A stretch of DNA of 48,588 bases from Paraburkholderia ultramafica (GTDB taxonomy: Bacteria > Pseudomonadota > Gammaproteobacteria > Burkholderiales > Burkholderiaceae). The notes beneath the pieces are model-generated. The model searched no databases and was not told the DNA's origin. It saw only the letters and a list, made by a program, of their open reading frames with translations. Both the position numbers and the translations under genes were made by a program. The stretch is from NCBI RefSeq assembly GCF_902859915.1, contig NZ_CADIKK010000045.1:1-48588 (forward strand), read 5' to 3'. Shown in pieces: positions 16,253 through 24,512 of this stretch (within the stretch, counting starts at the first letter, position 1; every line of letters begins with the position of its first letter).

Positions 16253-17184
16253 CTCTCAGTGTCAGGATCGGCTCGCTCGAACTGAGCAATCCGGTGATGC
16301 CCGCGTCGGGCACCTTCGCCGAAGGCACCTCGCAGGTGTTCGACCTGAACTGCCTCGGCGCGATCGTCACCAAGACCATCACTCACGACGTCCGCGAAGG
16401 CGTGCCGCCGCCACGCGTGGCCGAGTTCCGCGATGCCACGCTGTTTTCGATCGGCATTCCGAGCAAGGGCAGCGACTACTACATCGAGCAGACCGTGCCG
16501 TATTACCGCCGCTACACGCCGCCGCTGGTGGCAAGTATTTCGGCGAATACGATCGAAGAGTTCGGCATGCTCGCCGCGAAAATCAGCGTTCCGGGCGTCG
16601 CCGCTATCGAAGCGAATGTGTCGTGTCCAAACCTGAAGAAGAACGGCAAGGCATTCGGTATGGATCCCGAAGCAACGGCCGCGGTGGTCCGCGCGATGAA
16701 GTGCGCGACCGACGTGCCGGTGTGGCCGAAGATGACGCCGAACGCAGGCAACGTTGTCGAAGTCGCGCTTGCCGCGCAGGAAGCGGGCGCGGATGCGCTC
16801 GTCGTCAGCAACGCGATTCTGGCGATGGCGATCGACGTCGAAACCTTCCGTCCGCGCGTGGCGAACGTGATGGGCGGCCTTACCGGCGCCGCCACCAGGC
16901 CGATCATGCTGCGCATCGCCTATCAATGCGTGCAGGCGGTCGAGATTCCCGTGATCGGCTGCGGCGGCATTGCGACGGCTGCGGACGCGCTCGAATTCCT
17001 GCTGGCGGGATGCACGGCCGTGCAGGTGGGCACGGCGAACTTCGTATCGCCCACCGCGATGCCGCGCCTGATCGACGATATGACGGCGTGGTGCAAACGT
17101 CACGGTGTGACGAAACTGACCGACCTGATCGGCGCCGTGCGGATGCATGAGCCGGTCGACCTGAGAAACCAGGTGGCCGTATGA
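16246..17184 (+). CDS. PyrD-like FMN dehydrogenase (class 1B DHODH family)
   Basis: 312 residues, starting 7 nt inside the end of the PyrK-like gene. The FMN barrel motifs of family 1B dihydroorotate dehydrogenases are present: VMPASGTFAEG, the active-site loop NVSCPNLKKNGKAFG with catalytic Cys, a Lys-containing strand (VWPKMTPN), and the phosphate site IGCGGIATAADALEFLLAGC. Class 1B enzymes work as heterotetramers with PyrK and use NAD+. The substrate loop cannot be judged without a structure. Alternative relatives are the PreA-type dihydropyrimidine dehydrogenases. Here it may oxidise a dihydrodiol or interconvert a dihydro-heterocycle (inference). The gene overlaps the Rieske ferredoxin gene by ATGA. 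Confidence 0.88.
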   Translation: MVALSVRIGSLELSNPVMPASGTFAEGTSQVFDLNCLGAIVTKTITHDVREGVPPPRVAEFRDATLFSIGIPSKGSDYYIEQTVPYYRRYTPPLVASISANTIEEFGMLAAKISVPGVAAIEANVSCPNLKKNGKAFGMDPEATAAVVRAMKCATDVPVWPKMTPNAGNVVEVALAAQEAGADALVVSNAILAMAIDVETFRPRVANVMGGLTGAATRPIMLRIAYQCVQAVEIPVIGCGGIATAADALEFLLAGCTAVQVGTANFVSPTAMPRLIDDMTAWCKRHGVTKLTDLIGAVRMHEPVDLRNQVAV

Positions 17185-17552
17185 ACGCGATTCACGAGAT
17201 CAAACTGGCCGACGCCGTACAGTACGTGCGCGGTGAAGACGGCTGGTATGCGATTGGTGCAACCGGCGAAGTGTTCGGCGAGCGCGACTGCCGCGGCATC
17301 GAACTGGATGGCCTGAAAGTGGGCCTGTTCCGCGTGAATGGCGAGATTCACGCGCTCGACGACATCTGCACACATGGCCAGGCGCTGCTGAGCGAGGGCG
17401 AATTCGACGGCTACGAGATCGAGTGCCCACTGCACGCTGGACTCGTCGATGTGCGCACGGGCCGCGCGACCGAAGCGCCGGTCACCCGCGACACGCGGCA
17501 TCACGAAACGCGTGTGGACGGCGACCTGCTCTTCGTCAGGTTGCAGCCATGA
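17181..17552 (+). CDS. Rieske-type [2Fe-2S] ferredoxin
   Basis: 123 residues. Cluster ligands are C63-x-H65 (DICTHGQALLSEG) and C82-x2-H85 (ECPLHAGLVDVRTG), 16 residues apart, as in bacterial ring-hydroxylating dioxygenase ferredoxins. The protein is cytosolic and should carry electrons from the FAD reductase (13466) to the oxygenase (10956). It is somewhat longer at the N-terminus (about 15 residues) than BphA3-type ferredoxins. Both ends overlap neighbours by ATGA, so it is made in step with the PyrD-like and asparaginase-like proteins. Confidence 0.93.
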   Translation: MNAIHEIKLADAVQYVRGEDGWYAIGATGEVFGERDCRGIELDGLKVGLFRVNGEIHALDDICTHGQALLSEGEFDGYEIECPLHAGLVDVRTGRATEAPVTRDTRHHETRVDGDLLFVRLQP

Positions 17553-18601
17553 CGACGCCGCACACTTCGCGTCCGCGCATTGCGGTGATCGGCACGGGCG
17601 GCACGTTCGCGATGCACGGGCGGCACCGTTTCGACTGGATCGAATACGCCGATAGCGGCGTAATCCATCCGCTCGACGATCTGCTGCAACGGCTCGGTGA
17701 ACTCGCGCCCGAAGCGGACATCGTGCCGATTCCGTTTCGCAGCCTCGGCAGCGTATCGATCGGGCCGCGCGACTGGCTCGAGCTCGCGAAGCTGATTCAC
17801 GATACCGCTGCGGCGGATCCGACGCTCGCGGGCTTTGTCGTGACGCACGGCACGGCGACGCTCGAAGAGACCGCCTGGTTTCTCGATCTCGTGCTGTCAA
17901 TCGCGCAACCCGTGGTGATCACCGGCGCGCAGCGTCCCGCGAATACCGATGGCAGCGACGCGGCTGCCAATTTGCGCGGCGCGGTCGCGCTCGCGTCGTC
18001 GCCGCAATCCCGTGAGGCGGGCGTGCTGGTGACGATGGGCGGCCTGTTCTTCGCGGCGCGTGACGTGACCAAAGCGGCGAGCTTCGAGCTGGCCGCTTTC
18101 GAGGCGCCGCCTTACGGGCCCCTTGGGCGGATCGACGCGGATGCGAGCGTGGTATGGCGACGCCGTCCGGTGCGCGGCGCGCAGAGTCTGACCGCCCGTT
18201 TCGGCGACGTGCTGCAAAGGCCCGCTTCGGATGGATTGCCGCGCGTTGACGTGTCGATGTCCTATGCTGGCGCGGACGGCGCGGCGATTCGCGCGTTCGT
18301 GGCAGCGGGCGCGCGCGGCATCGTATGCGCGGGGCTGACGCCGGGCCGGCCCGCGTCCGGCGAGCGCGAGGCGTTGCTCGATGCGGTGAAGGCGGGCGTC
18401 GTCGTCGTGCAGGCGACGCGTTCGCCGCGCGGGCTCGTGCCGGTGCAGCGGTTCATTAGCGCCGACAGTATGCTTTCAGGTGGTGACCTTGCGCCGCCGA
18501 AGTTGCGCATTGCGCTGATGCTGGCGCTTGCCGCGAGGGATCCGGCAGCGCCTGCCCGCGCGGATGACGCCGCGCTGCAGAACCTGCTGCTAGACCTATG
18601 A
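17549..18601 (+). CDS. Asparaginase-fold amidase with altered substrate pocket
   Basis: 350 residues, ATGA overlap at its start. Type I/II asparaginase features: first catalytic Thr19 in GTGGTFAM, second catalytic Thr102 in THGTATLEETAWFL, and Lys175 in RDVTK. In asparaginases the residue after the second Thr is Asp (HGTD), which contacts the substrate's alpha-amino group; here it is Ala103. The loop expected to hold the carboxylate/amino ligands reads LGSVSIG, so the Gln of type II enzymes is Val69. The GNG turn of the family is TPG. The amide-hydrolysing machinery is thus kept while the asparagine grip is lost, which points to another amide or a lactam-derived substrate. The enzyme is probably cytosolic (no signal peptide). 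Confidence 0.87.
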   Translation: MTTPHTSRPRIAVIGTGGTFAMHGRHRFDWIEYADSGVIHPLDDLLQRLGELAPEADIVPIPFRSLGSVSIGPRDWLELAKLIHDTAAADPTLAGFVVTHGTATLEETAWFLDLVLSIAQPVVITGAQRPANTDGSDAAANLRGAVALASSPQSREAGVLVTMGGLFFAARDVTKAASFELAAFEAPPYGPLGRIDADASVVWRRRPVRGAQSLTARFGDVLQRPASDGLPRVDVSMSYAGADGAAIRAFVAAGARGIVCAGLTPGRPASGEREALLDAVKAGVVVVQATRSPRGLVPVQRFISADSMLSGGDLAPPKLRIALMLALAARDPAAPARADDAALQNLLLDL

Positions 18602-18659
18602 ATCCGTGGCGCGCTGCACACGAGCGCGCCTCGATGTCCTCATCTTCGTCACGCCGATC

Positions 18660-19385
18660 ATGCAATTTTCCTACCTTGTCACCTTCACGCACCCTGATGC
18701 ACGCGCGCGCGTCAGCAACGACGATCGCGAGCGCGTTGCTGGATGCGTCGAAGCTACGCCGGGCTTGAGCCGCGCGCGTCTGTACACGCCGGCTGCCGCG
18801 CAGGATTACTACACGAACGACGGTCCGTCGCCGACCTTCGCTTTCCAGCTCGATTTTGAGCGTCTGGTGGATCTGGAGACGGCAATCGGTCCAGACGGAC
18901 ATCTGCAGGCGCTGGCGCGCGGCAGCTTCGCGATCCTCGCTGATTGCGCGGTCGAACAGCAGGTGATGGCGCGCCGTCCGTTTCCGGCCGTCGATCCGAC
19001 ACCCGCCGTGCCTGATGGCGCGCTGCCGTGCCAGTTTCTCGTCCACTATCCCGGACATGCCGAAGATTTCGATGCGTGGCTGAACTACTACCTGTCGCAT
19101 CATCCGCAGATCATGAAGTTTTTCGAGGGCGTGCGCGAAATCGAAATCTTCACCCGGGTGGACTGGGTCGACGCGATGCCGTGGAAGCGCGTGCACTACA
19201 TGCAGCGCAACAAGCTGATGTTCGATAGCGCCGAGGCGATCACGCGCGCAATGAACTCACCGGTGCGTCACCAGATGCGCGCGGACTTCGAGCGGTTTCC
19301 GCCATTTGTCGGCAGCAATATTCATCATCCGATGTGGGCCGAAACGCGTGTCGGCAGCGTGCGTGCTGTAGGCATGAATATTTGA
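18660..19385 (+). CDS. EthD-like dimeric alpha/beta-barrel protein
   Basis: 241 residues, last gene of the Rieske operon, 58 nt after the asparaginase-like gene. The ATG at 18660 is chosen because MQFSYLVTFTHP begins a typical first strand; an upstream GTG (18606) would add an atypical 18 residues. Two ferredoxin-like halves are visible, the second with FLVHYPGHAEDFDAWLNYYL, SHHPQIMKFFEGVREIEIFT and a C-terminal VGSNIHHPMWAETRV, resembling EthD-domain proteins. EthD proteins accompany oxygenases in degradation of ethers and aromatics, and related folds catalyse lactone or muconolactone isomerisation. The role here is unknown; removal of an oxygenated intermediate is a reasonable guess. Confidence 0.78.
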   Translation: MQFSYLVTFTHPDARARVSNDDRERVAGCVEATPGLSRARLYTPAAAQDYYTNDGPSPTFAFQLDFERLVDLETAIGPDGHLQALARGSFAILADCAVEQQVMARRPFPAVDPTPAVPDGALPCQFLVHYPGHAEDFDAWLNYYLSHHPQIMKFFEGVREIEIFTRVDWVDAMPWKRVHYMQRNKLMFDSAEAITRAMNSPVRHQMRADFERFPPFVGSNIHHPMWAETRVGSVRAVGMNI

Positions 19386-19468
19386 TTGGGGACGATGTCA
19401 GGGTGTCCTGCGTTTGCGAGGGCTCTGCGGCAGATTCGTCAAACGGGGGCGAGGTCACTTCGACGGCC

Positions 19469-19678
19469 TCAATGCACCGATCCAAAAAATGCGGCGGCTC
19501 CCTCTGCAGGCGTCAGCCCAACCATGAAATAACCTTCGAGCCGTTCGGCAGTCGCGTCGTCGAGCATGAACGGCGGACGCACGAATCCCGCGGCGACAGC
19601 GTGGTCGTACCAGTCGCTGATCCACGCGCGCAAGTCGATAATGTGCTGTGGCAGTCCGCTCGAAGCATCGTCACACAT
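19469..19678 (-). CDS. Small hypothetical protein
   Basis: 69 residues from the ATG at 19678. This start is preceded on the minus strand by GTGGAG with 5-nt spacing, the same signal used by the gene just upstream; a TTG at 19723 would give 84 residues and overlap that gene. The sequence is acidic with helical segments (HIIDLRAWISDWYDHAVAAG, then MLDDATAERLEGYFMVGLTPAEGAAAFFG). No signal peptide or metal motif is seen. The gene lies 25 nt after its partner (19704-19952) and the two look like a small operon. Function unknown. Confidence 0.6.
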   Translation of the reverse strand: MCDDASSGLPQHIIDLRAWISDWYDHAVAAGFVRPPFMLDDATAERLEGYFMVGLTPAEGAAAFFGSVH

Positions 19679-19703
19679 ATACGCTCCACAGGTTGCCGGG
19701 TCA

Positions 19704-19952
19704 TCAGGCGGCTTCGCGGTCAATCCCCATTGCTGGACGCGTCAGATCGGGAGGAAACACATGCCATGTTCCGTCGGCGTGGCGGAAGAAAAACAGCGTG
19801 CAGCAGCCGGTCGGCCGCTCGACCTGAATGCAGACACGGCGGGTTTTGCCGGATCGCGAACGATGTATCAGTCGCACGCGAGCCCGATCCTTGCAAACTG
19901 GGCCGACCAGCTTCTCGATCTGCCAGCGCAATGATTTGTTGGCTGCAATCAT
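19704..19952 (-). CDS. Small hypothetical basic protein
   Basis: 82 residues from the ATG at 19952, which follows GTGGAG on the minus strand; the frame reaches 20009 without such a signal. The protein is basic, with a helical start (MIAANKSLRWQIEKLVGP) and a beta-rich rest (RVRLIHRSRSGKTRRVCIQV, then LFFFRHADGTWHVFPP). It could be a small nucleic-acid-binding protein, but no family is recognised. It lies upstream of 19469-19678 in the same direction. Confidence 0.6.
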   Translation of the reverse strand: MIAANKSLRWQIEKLVGPVCKDRARVRLIHRSRSGKTRRVCIQVERPTGCCTLFFFRHADGTWHVFPPDLTRPAMGIDREAA

Positions 19953-20009
19953 ATGTACTCCACTATGCCCGAAGACCGATCGTAAGCGCGTGGCGTTGAC
20001 TGTCTCCAT

Positions 20010-20274
20010 CGGGATCAGCGGAATGTCGATTCAGGTAGTGCTGATTTGAACAGTCAGGAGTTCCTTACTTTCAGGCAGCCGGTGAGTCGCGGCCGGGCTG
20101 AGCCGGCATGGATTTTCCGGCGCCTCACGACCGCCTCTGCCATTGAATTCCGTTAAGGATTTCCTGACACGCGAATCAGGGAGCGCCTCGGCATTTTTCC
20201 AGACTGCACTGACTGCGAGGTAAAAAAGGCTCGTCGATGATGAGTTACCGAAATGCAAATCTAGTCAAGGCGTC
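20010..20274. other. Intergenic promoter region
   Basis: Divergent spacer between the small minus-strand genes and the gene at 20275. No coding sequence is supported. The sequence is locally less GC-rich near 20220-20275. I cannot place a promoter with confidence. Confidence 0.35.
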
Positions 20275-20604
20275 ATGATTTCCTATCTTTCACAGCGCGA
20301 GAATGACGTAGAACAGATCAATTCAATTTGCCTGCGTCTGTTCGATAGCTGGTGCGAGACCCGCAATGTGATGCCGCTCGCCTACCTGATGCATTGCTGG
20401 CCGATGTCCGACAGCGGTCCGGCCGCCATTCGACGGCTCGGTGAAACGATGCATGAACTCAGGCGCCATCACGCGGACCTGTTGGATACGGATGCATTTC
20501 AGACGCTGTGTCAAATGGCCGATCTGATAGATGACCTGGCCGGGCGCCCGATCGAATCGGTCAAGCCGATTGCAGTTGGCCGGGGCCGGGGGCAGTGCGG
20601 ATAA
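20275..20604 (+). CDS. Hypothetical helical protein
   Basis: 109 residues. AAGG stands 4 nt before the ATG. The sequence is mostly helical (RENDVEQINSICLRLFDSW; GPAAIRRLGETMHELRRHHA; AFQTLCQMADLIDDLAGRP) with several Cys and His but no ordered metal motif. The C-terminal ten residues are Gly/Arg-rich and may be run-on. It lies 124 nt before the hybrid kinase gene in the same direction, so it could be co-transcribed with it. No function can be given. Confidence 0.6.
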   Translation: MISYLSQRENDVEQINSICLRLFDSWCETRNVMPLAYLMHCWPMSDSGPAAIRRLGETMHELRRHHADLLDTDAFQTLCQMADLIDDLAGRPIESVKPIAVGRGRGQCG

Positions 20605-20727
20605 GACGTGCGGATAAAACAGCAAGCAGAGCGGATTTCGTCAGACCTTTGAAGTAAGCGTGATAGACCGGCATTGGACATCGAGTGCAGAATAGGATGA
20701 TTAAAGCTGCGGCACTCGTGGGGCGAT

Positions 20728-22884
20728 ATGACTCTCGACAGGTTGGGCGTATGGTTGAGCGGGGTCCGTCGCGTGCGGGGCAGCATGGTGCTGCGCCTGC
20801 TGGCGACGGTGCTCGCGTTCAGCTGTGTGATCACGGTGACCCTGACGGCGTTCCAGCTCTATCGCGACTACGAACTCGGCCTTGAGCAGATCCAGAACCG
20901 GCTGACCGATATCGACCGCAGCTATCGCGACAGTCTCGGCGAAGCGCTGTGGCGCCTCGATGAGCCGCAACTCAAGCTCGAGCTCGACGGCATGCTGCGC
21001 CTCGCCGATATTGGTGCCGCGGAGGTTCGGGAGTCGGAGCGGGCCGCTACGCCACTGGTCGTGAAAGCGGGGCAACGCATGCCGAGCATGACAGTGGTAA
21101 GGGAGTTTCCGCTCATCTATCACGTGCAGGGCCATGAACAGCGGATCGGCACGCTGTACGTCCAGGCGACGCTCCGCAATCTCTATCACGACCTCAAGCG
21201 GACCGCGTTGGTGATTCTGGTGAGCCAGGCCGCCAACACGTTTCTCGCCGCGCTCTTCACGTTCTACATTTTTTCGCGGCTCGTCACGCGGCACCTTGCG
21301 ACGATCGCGCGAATCGTCGGTGACTACGATTTTCACGAGCCCCAGCGTCCCTTCCGTCTGCAGCGCACGCCGCCCAAAGAGCCGGATGAACTCGACCGGG
21401 TGGTCACGGCGTTTAACGCAATGGGCACGCGACTGCATCGCGCCTATCTCGACGAACGCGAGGCGCACACCGAGCGTGAAGCCCGGCGCGTGGCCGAAGC
21501 AGCGAACCGGGCGAAGGGCGAATTCCTCGCGAATCTGAGCCACGAGCTGCGCACGCCGCTCAATGGCATTCTCGGCTACGCGCAGATTTTGCGGCGCGAC
21601 AGCACGCTGGATGATCGTCAGCGCGACGGCGTGGCCGTCATTCAGCAGAGCGGCGAACACCTCCTGACGCTGATCGACGAAACGCTCGACTTCGCGAAGA
21701 TCGAGGCGGGCAAGCTGCGCATCGAGATCACCGAAGTGCCGCTGGCGGGTCTTGTCGATACTATTGGCGAGATCATCGGCGTGAAGGCGGAGCAGCGGCT
21801 TCTCGCATTGCAGTGCTCAATTGCGGCCGACGCGCCGGGCGGTGTGCTTGCCGATGAACGGCGTTTGCGCCAGGTGCTGCTCAACCTGCTGTCGAATGCA
21901 GTGAAGTTCACGGATGAAGGCAGCATCAGCCTGCATATCAGGCGCAGCGCACATGGCGCGGTTCGCTTCGAGGTGCATGACACGGGGATCGGCATTCGCC
22001 CTGACCAGCACGACACGATTTTCAATCCGTTCGAACAGGGTGGCGGTAAGGAGCGGCGTGCGGGAGGCACCGGGCTTGGCCTCGCGATCAGCCGGCAGTT
22101 CGTCCGTGCGATGGGAGGCGAGGTTCACGTCGAGAGCGAGGTGGGCAAAGGCAGTCTCTTCTGGTTCGAGCTGCCGCCGGCGCTCGCGGAGTTGCCGGTC
22201 GCGCGTGTAGTGCGGCCGGTGTCGATCGTCTCGGGTTACGAAGGCCCGCGCCGGAAGGTGCTCGTGATCGACGACGTGCGGGTCAACCGGACTGTTGTCG
22301 TCGAACTCCTTGAGCGGATTGGCTTCGACACCGTCGAGGCAGAGAGCGGCCATGATGGTCTCGCGCGGATGCAGCACGAACGCCCGGACCTGATTCTCAC
22401 CGATATCGTGATGCGGGGAATCGACGGCATCGAGTTGACGCGGCGGATTCGCGCGATGCCCGCATTCGCCCAGTTGCCGATCATTGCGGTGTCGGCGAGT
22501 CCGTTCGGCGTGGACGGCGCGAAGAGTCTCGACGAAGGCGCGAACGCTTTCATATCGAAGCCGGTCGACTTCGACGCGTTGCTCGCGGAGATGGCGCCAT
22601 TGCTCGGTCTCACCTGGACCTACGCGAACGGTCAGCGGGAGGTGCCGCCCGATCCGCTCGCGGGACCGGCCGTCGCGCTGTCGACAGAGGCGATGGACGA
22701 ACTGCATCGCCTCGCCCGGGACGGCAACATGCACGGCATCACGCTGTGGGCCGAACGCATCGCCGCGACCGATCCGCCTCATGCGCCGTTCGCCACGCGG
22801 CTGCGCCAGCTTGCTAAAGCGTATCAGTCAAAGGCGATTCTCCAGTTGGTCGAGCATTATCTGCATGGGGACACGGCGTCATGA
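20728..22884 (+). CDS. Membrane hybrid histidine kinase with receiver domain
   Basis: 718 residues. Domain order: TM1 (about 20-42), a periplasmic sensor part (about 43-150), TM2 (about 155-180), a HAMP-like linker, HisKA with phospho-acceptor His272 (FLANLSHELRTPLNGILGYA), HATPase (DTGIGIRPDQHDTIF with GGTGLGLAISRQFVRAMGG), and a receiver domain with phospho-acceptor Asp559 (LILTDIVMRGIDG). The last about 70 residues are helical without a clear HPt His motif. It senses an unknown periplasmic signal and passes phosphate to its own receiver. The stop overlaps the next kinase gene by ATGA, so the phosphorelay proteins are co-produced. Confidence 0.9.
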   Translation: MTLDRLGVWLSGVRRVRGSMVLRLLATVLAFSCVITVTLTAFQLYRDYELGLEQIQNRLTDIDRSYRDSLGEALWRLDEPQLKLELDGMLRLADIGAAEVRESERAATPLVVKAGQRMPSMTVVREFPLIYHVQGHEQRIGTLYVQATLRNLYHDLKRTALVILVSQAANTFLAALFTFYIFSRLVTRHLATIARIVGDYDFHEPQRPFRLQRTPPKEPDELDRVVTAFNAMGTRLHRAYLDEREAHTEREARRVAEAANRAKGEFLANLSHELRTPLNGILGYAQILRRDSTLDDRQRDGVAVIQQSGEHLLTLIDETLDFAKIEAGKLRIEITEVPLAGLVDTIGEIIGVKAEQRLLALQCSIAADAPGGVLADERRLRQVLLNLLSNAVKFTDEGSISLHIRRSAHGAVRFEVHDTGIGIRPDQHDTIFNPFEQGGGKERRAGGTGLGLAISRQFVRAMGGEVHVESEVGKGSLFWFELPPALAELPVARVVRPVSIVSGYEGPRRKVLVIDDVRVNRTVVVELLERIGFDTVEAESGHDGLARMQHERPDLILTDIVMRGIDGIELTRRIRAMPAFAQLPIIAVSASPFGVDGAKSLDEGANAFISKPVDFDALLAEMAPLLGLTWTYANGQREVPPDPLAGPAVALSTEAMDELHRLARDGNMHGITLWAERIAATDPPHAPFATRLRQLAKAYQSKAILQLVEHYLHGDTAS

Positions 22885-24512
22885 GCGAGCTTGACGCTCC
22901 CGTCGCTCCGCCCGGAACGATCCTGATCGTCGACGACACGCCGGCTAACCTCGGGGTGGTGATCGATAGTCTTGCGCAGCGCGGCATTCGCGTGCTGGTG
23001 GCGCTCGACGGCATCGAGGCGCTCGAACGCGCGGCTTTTTCGCAACCTGATCTGATCCTGCTCGACGTGAAGATGCCCGGGATCGACGGCTTCGAAACCT
23101 GCCGCCGGTTGAAGAGCAACGAGCGCACGCGCGATATCGCCGTGATTTTCATGACGTCACTGACCGGCAGCGAAGACAGGGTGGAAGGTTTTTCGGCCGG
23201 TGCGGTGGACTTTGTGAGCAAGCCATTGTGCGTCGAAGAAATGATGGCGCGGGTCGGCGCGCATCTCGCGCTGCGCACGATGCACAAGCAACTCGTCGCG
23301 CAGAACCGGCAACTGCTTGCCGAAGTGGCGGTTCGTAAGGACACCGAGACGGCCTTGTCGCAAGTGCGCGATGAGCTCGAGCGGCGCGTCGCTTTACGCA
23401 CAGAGGAACTGGCGCGCGCCAACGCCAACCTGACCGCGCAAATCGACGAGCGGCGGCGCGCCGATGCGCGGCTGCTCGCGAGCGAGGCGCGCTTTCGCAC
23501 GATCGTCGAAACGAGTCCGGTGCCGTTGTGCATTACGTCGATGCCGGGCGGACGCATTCTCTACACGAATGAACCGTTGCGCGAGCTCTTCGGCATCGAG
23601 ATGCGCGAGGGCAGCGCCGCGAATATAGAAGACTTCTACGTCGATCCGCAAGTGCGCCACAGGCTGATTCGTCATCTGAAAACCGAGGGTAGCTTCAGCG
23701 ATACCGAAGTCCAGTTCAAGCGGCCCGATGGCACGCTGTTCTGGGCCATAGCGACGGCGCGCGTCGCCACTTACGACGATTCGCCGGCCATCTACGTCGG
23801 CCTGAACGACATCACGGAGCGCAAGCGCATCGAGCAGCAGCTGTTCGAGTCGCGCGAGCAGCAGCGTGAATTGTCTGCGTATATGGAGTCGATTCGTGAG
23901 GAGGAGAGAAAGCGCATCGCGATGGAGATTCACGATGAGCTCGGGCAGTTGTTGACGGCGCTGAAAATGGATGTGTCGCTGCTCAAGATGCGTCTGACTC
24001 AGGACGCCGAGGCGATGAAGAAAGCCGACGACATGCGAGAACTGGTCGAAGGGACGATCTGGATGGTGCGCAATGTCGCGAGCCACCTGAGGCCAGCGGC
24101 ACTGAACTTCGGCATCGTGTCCGCGCTCGAGTGGCTTGTTGAAGATTTCAACCGGCGCAATGCCATTGCGTGCCGGCTGTGCCTTGACGGTGGCGAGCCG
24201 ACGCTGACCGATGCGCATGCAACCGCCGTGTTCCGCATCGTGCAGGCGTCCCTGACGAATGTGGCCCGTCACGCCCGTGCGACACGTGTCGACGTGACCT
24301 TGATCTCCGCTGCGGCGAAGCTCGAATTGCAGGTGCGCGACGACGGATGCGGATTCGATCTGGAGGCGGCGCGACGCGGTTATTCGTATGGCCTGCTAGG
24401 CATGAACGAGCGCGCGCGGCTCATCGGCGGATCGTTTTCCATCGACAGCAAACCGGGTGCCGGCACCACGGTTTCGATTCATATTCCGCGCAATGGCGCA
24501 CTCCATCCATGA
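22881..24512 (+). CDS. Soluble REC-PAS histidine kinase (NarX-type catalytic core)
   Basis: 543 residues and no membrane helix. An N-terminal receiver domain has TILIVDDTPANLG and acceptor Asp62 (LILLDVKMPGIDG). A coiled-coil linker (about 135-195, ELERRVALRTEELARANANL) leads to a PAS domain (about 200-325, FRTIVETSPVPLCITSMPGG ... ITERKRIEQQL). A HisKA_3 dimerisation helix with His351 (RKRIAMEIHDELGQLLTALK) and an HATPase (GYSYGLLGMNERARLIGG) follow. HisKA_3 kinases pair with NarL-type regulators, and one follows with a 4-nt overlap. The receiver may take phosphate or interact with the upstream hybrid kinase, so the three genes probably form a branched relay (inference). Confidence 0.9.
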   Translation: MSELDAPVAPPGTILIVDDTPANLGVVIDSLAQRGIRVLVALDGIEALERAAFSQPDLILLDVKMPGIDGFETCRRLKSNERTRDIAVIFMTSLTGSEDRVEGFSAGAVDFVSKPLCVEEMMARVGAHLALRTMHKQLVAQNRQLLAEVAVRKDTETALSQVRDELERRVALRTEELARANANLTAQIDERRRADARLLASEARFRTIVETSPVPLCITSMPGGRILYTNEPLRELFGIEMREGSAANIEDFYVDPQVRHRLIRHLKTEGSFSDTEVQFKRPDGTLFWAIATARVATYDDSPAIYVGLNDITERKRIEQQLFESREQQRELSAYMESIREEERKRIAMEIHDELGQLLTALKMDVSLLKMRLTQDAEAMKKADDMRELVEGTIWMVRNVASHLRPAALNFGIVSALEWLVEDFNRRNAIACRLCLDGGEPTLTDAHATAVFRIVQASLTNVARHARATRVDVTLISAAAKLELQVRDDGCGFDLEAARRGYSYGLLGMNERARLIGGSFSIDSKPGAGTTVSIHIPRNGALHP

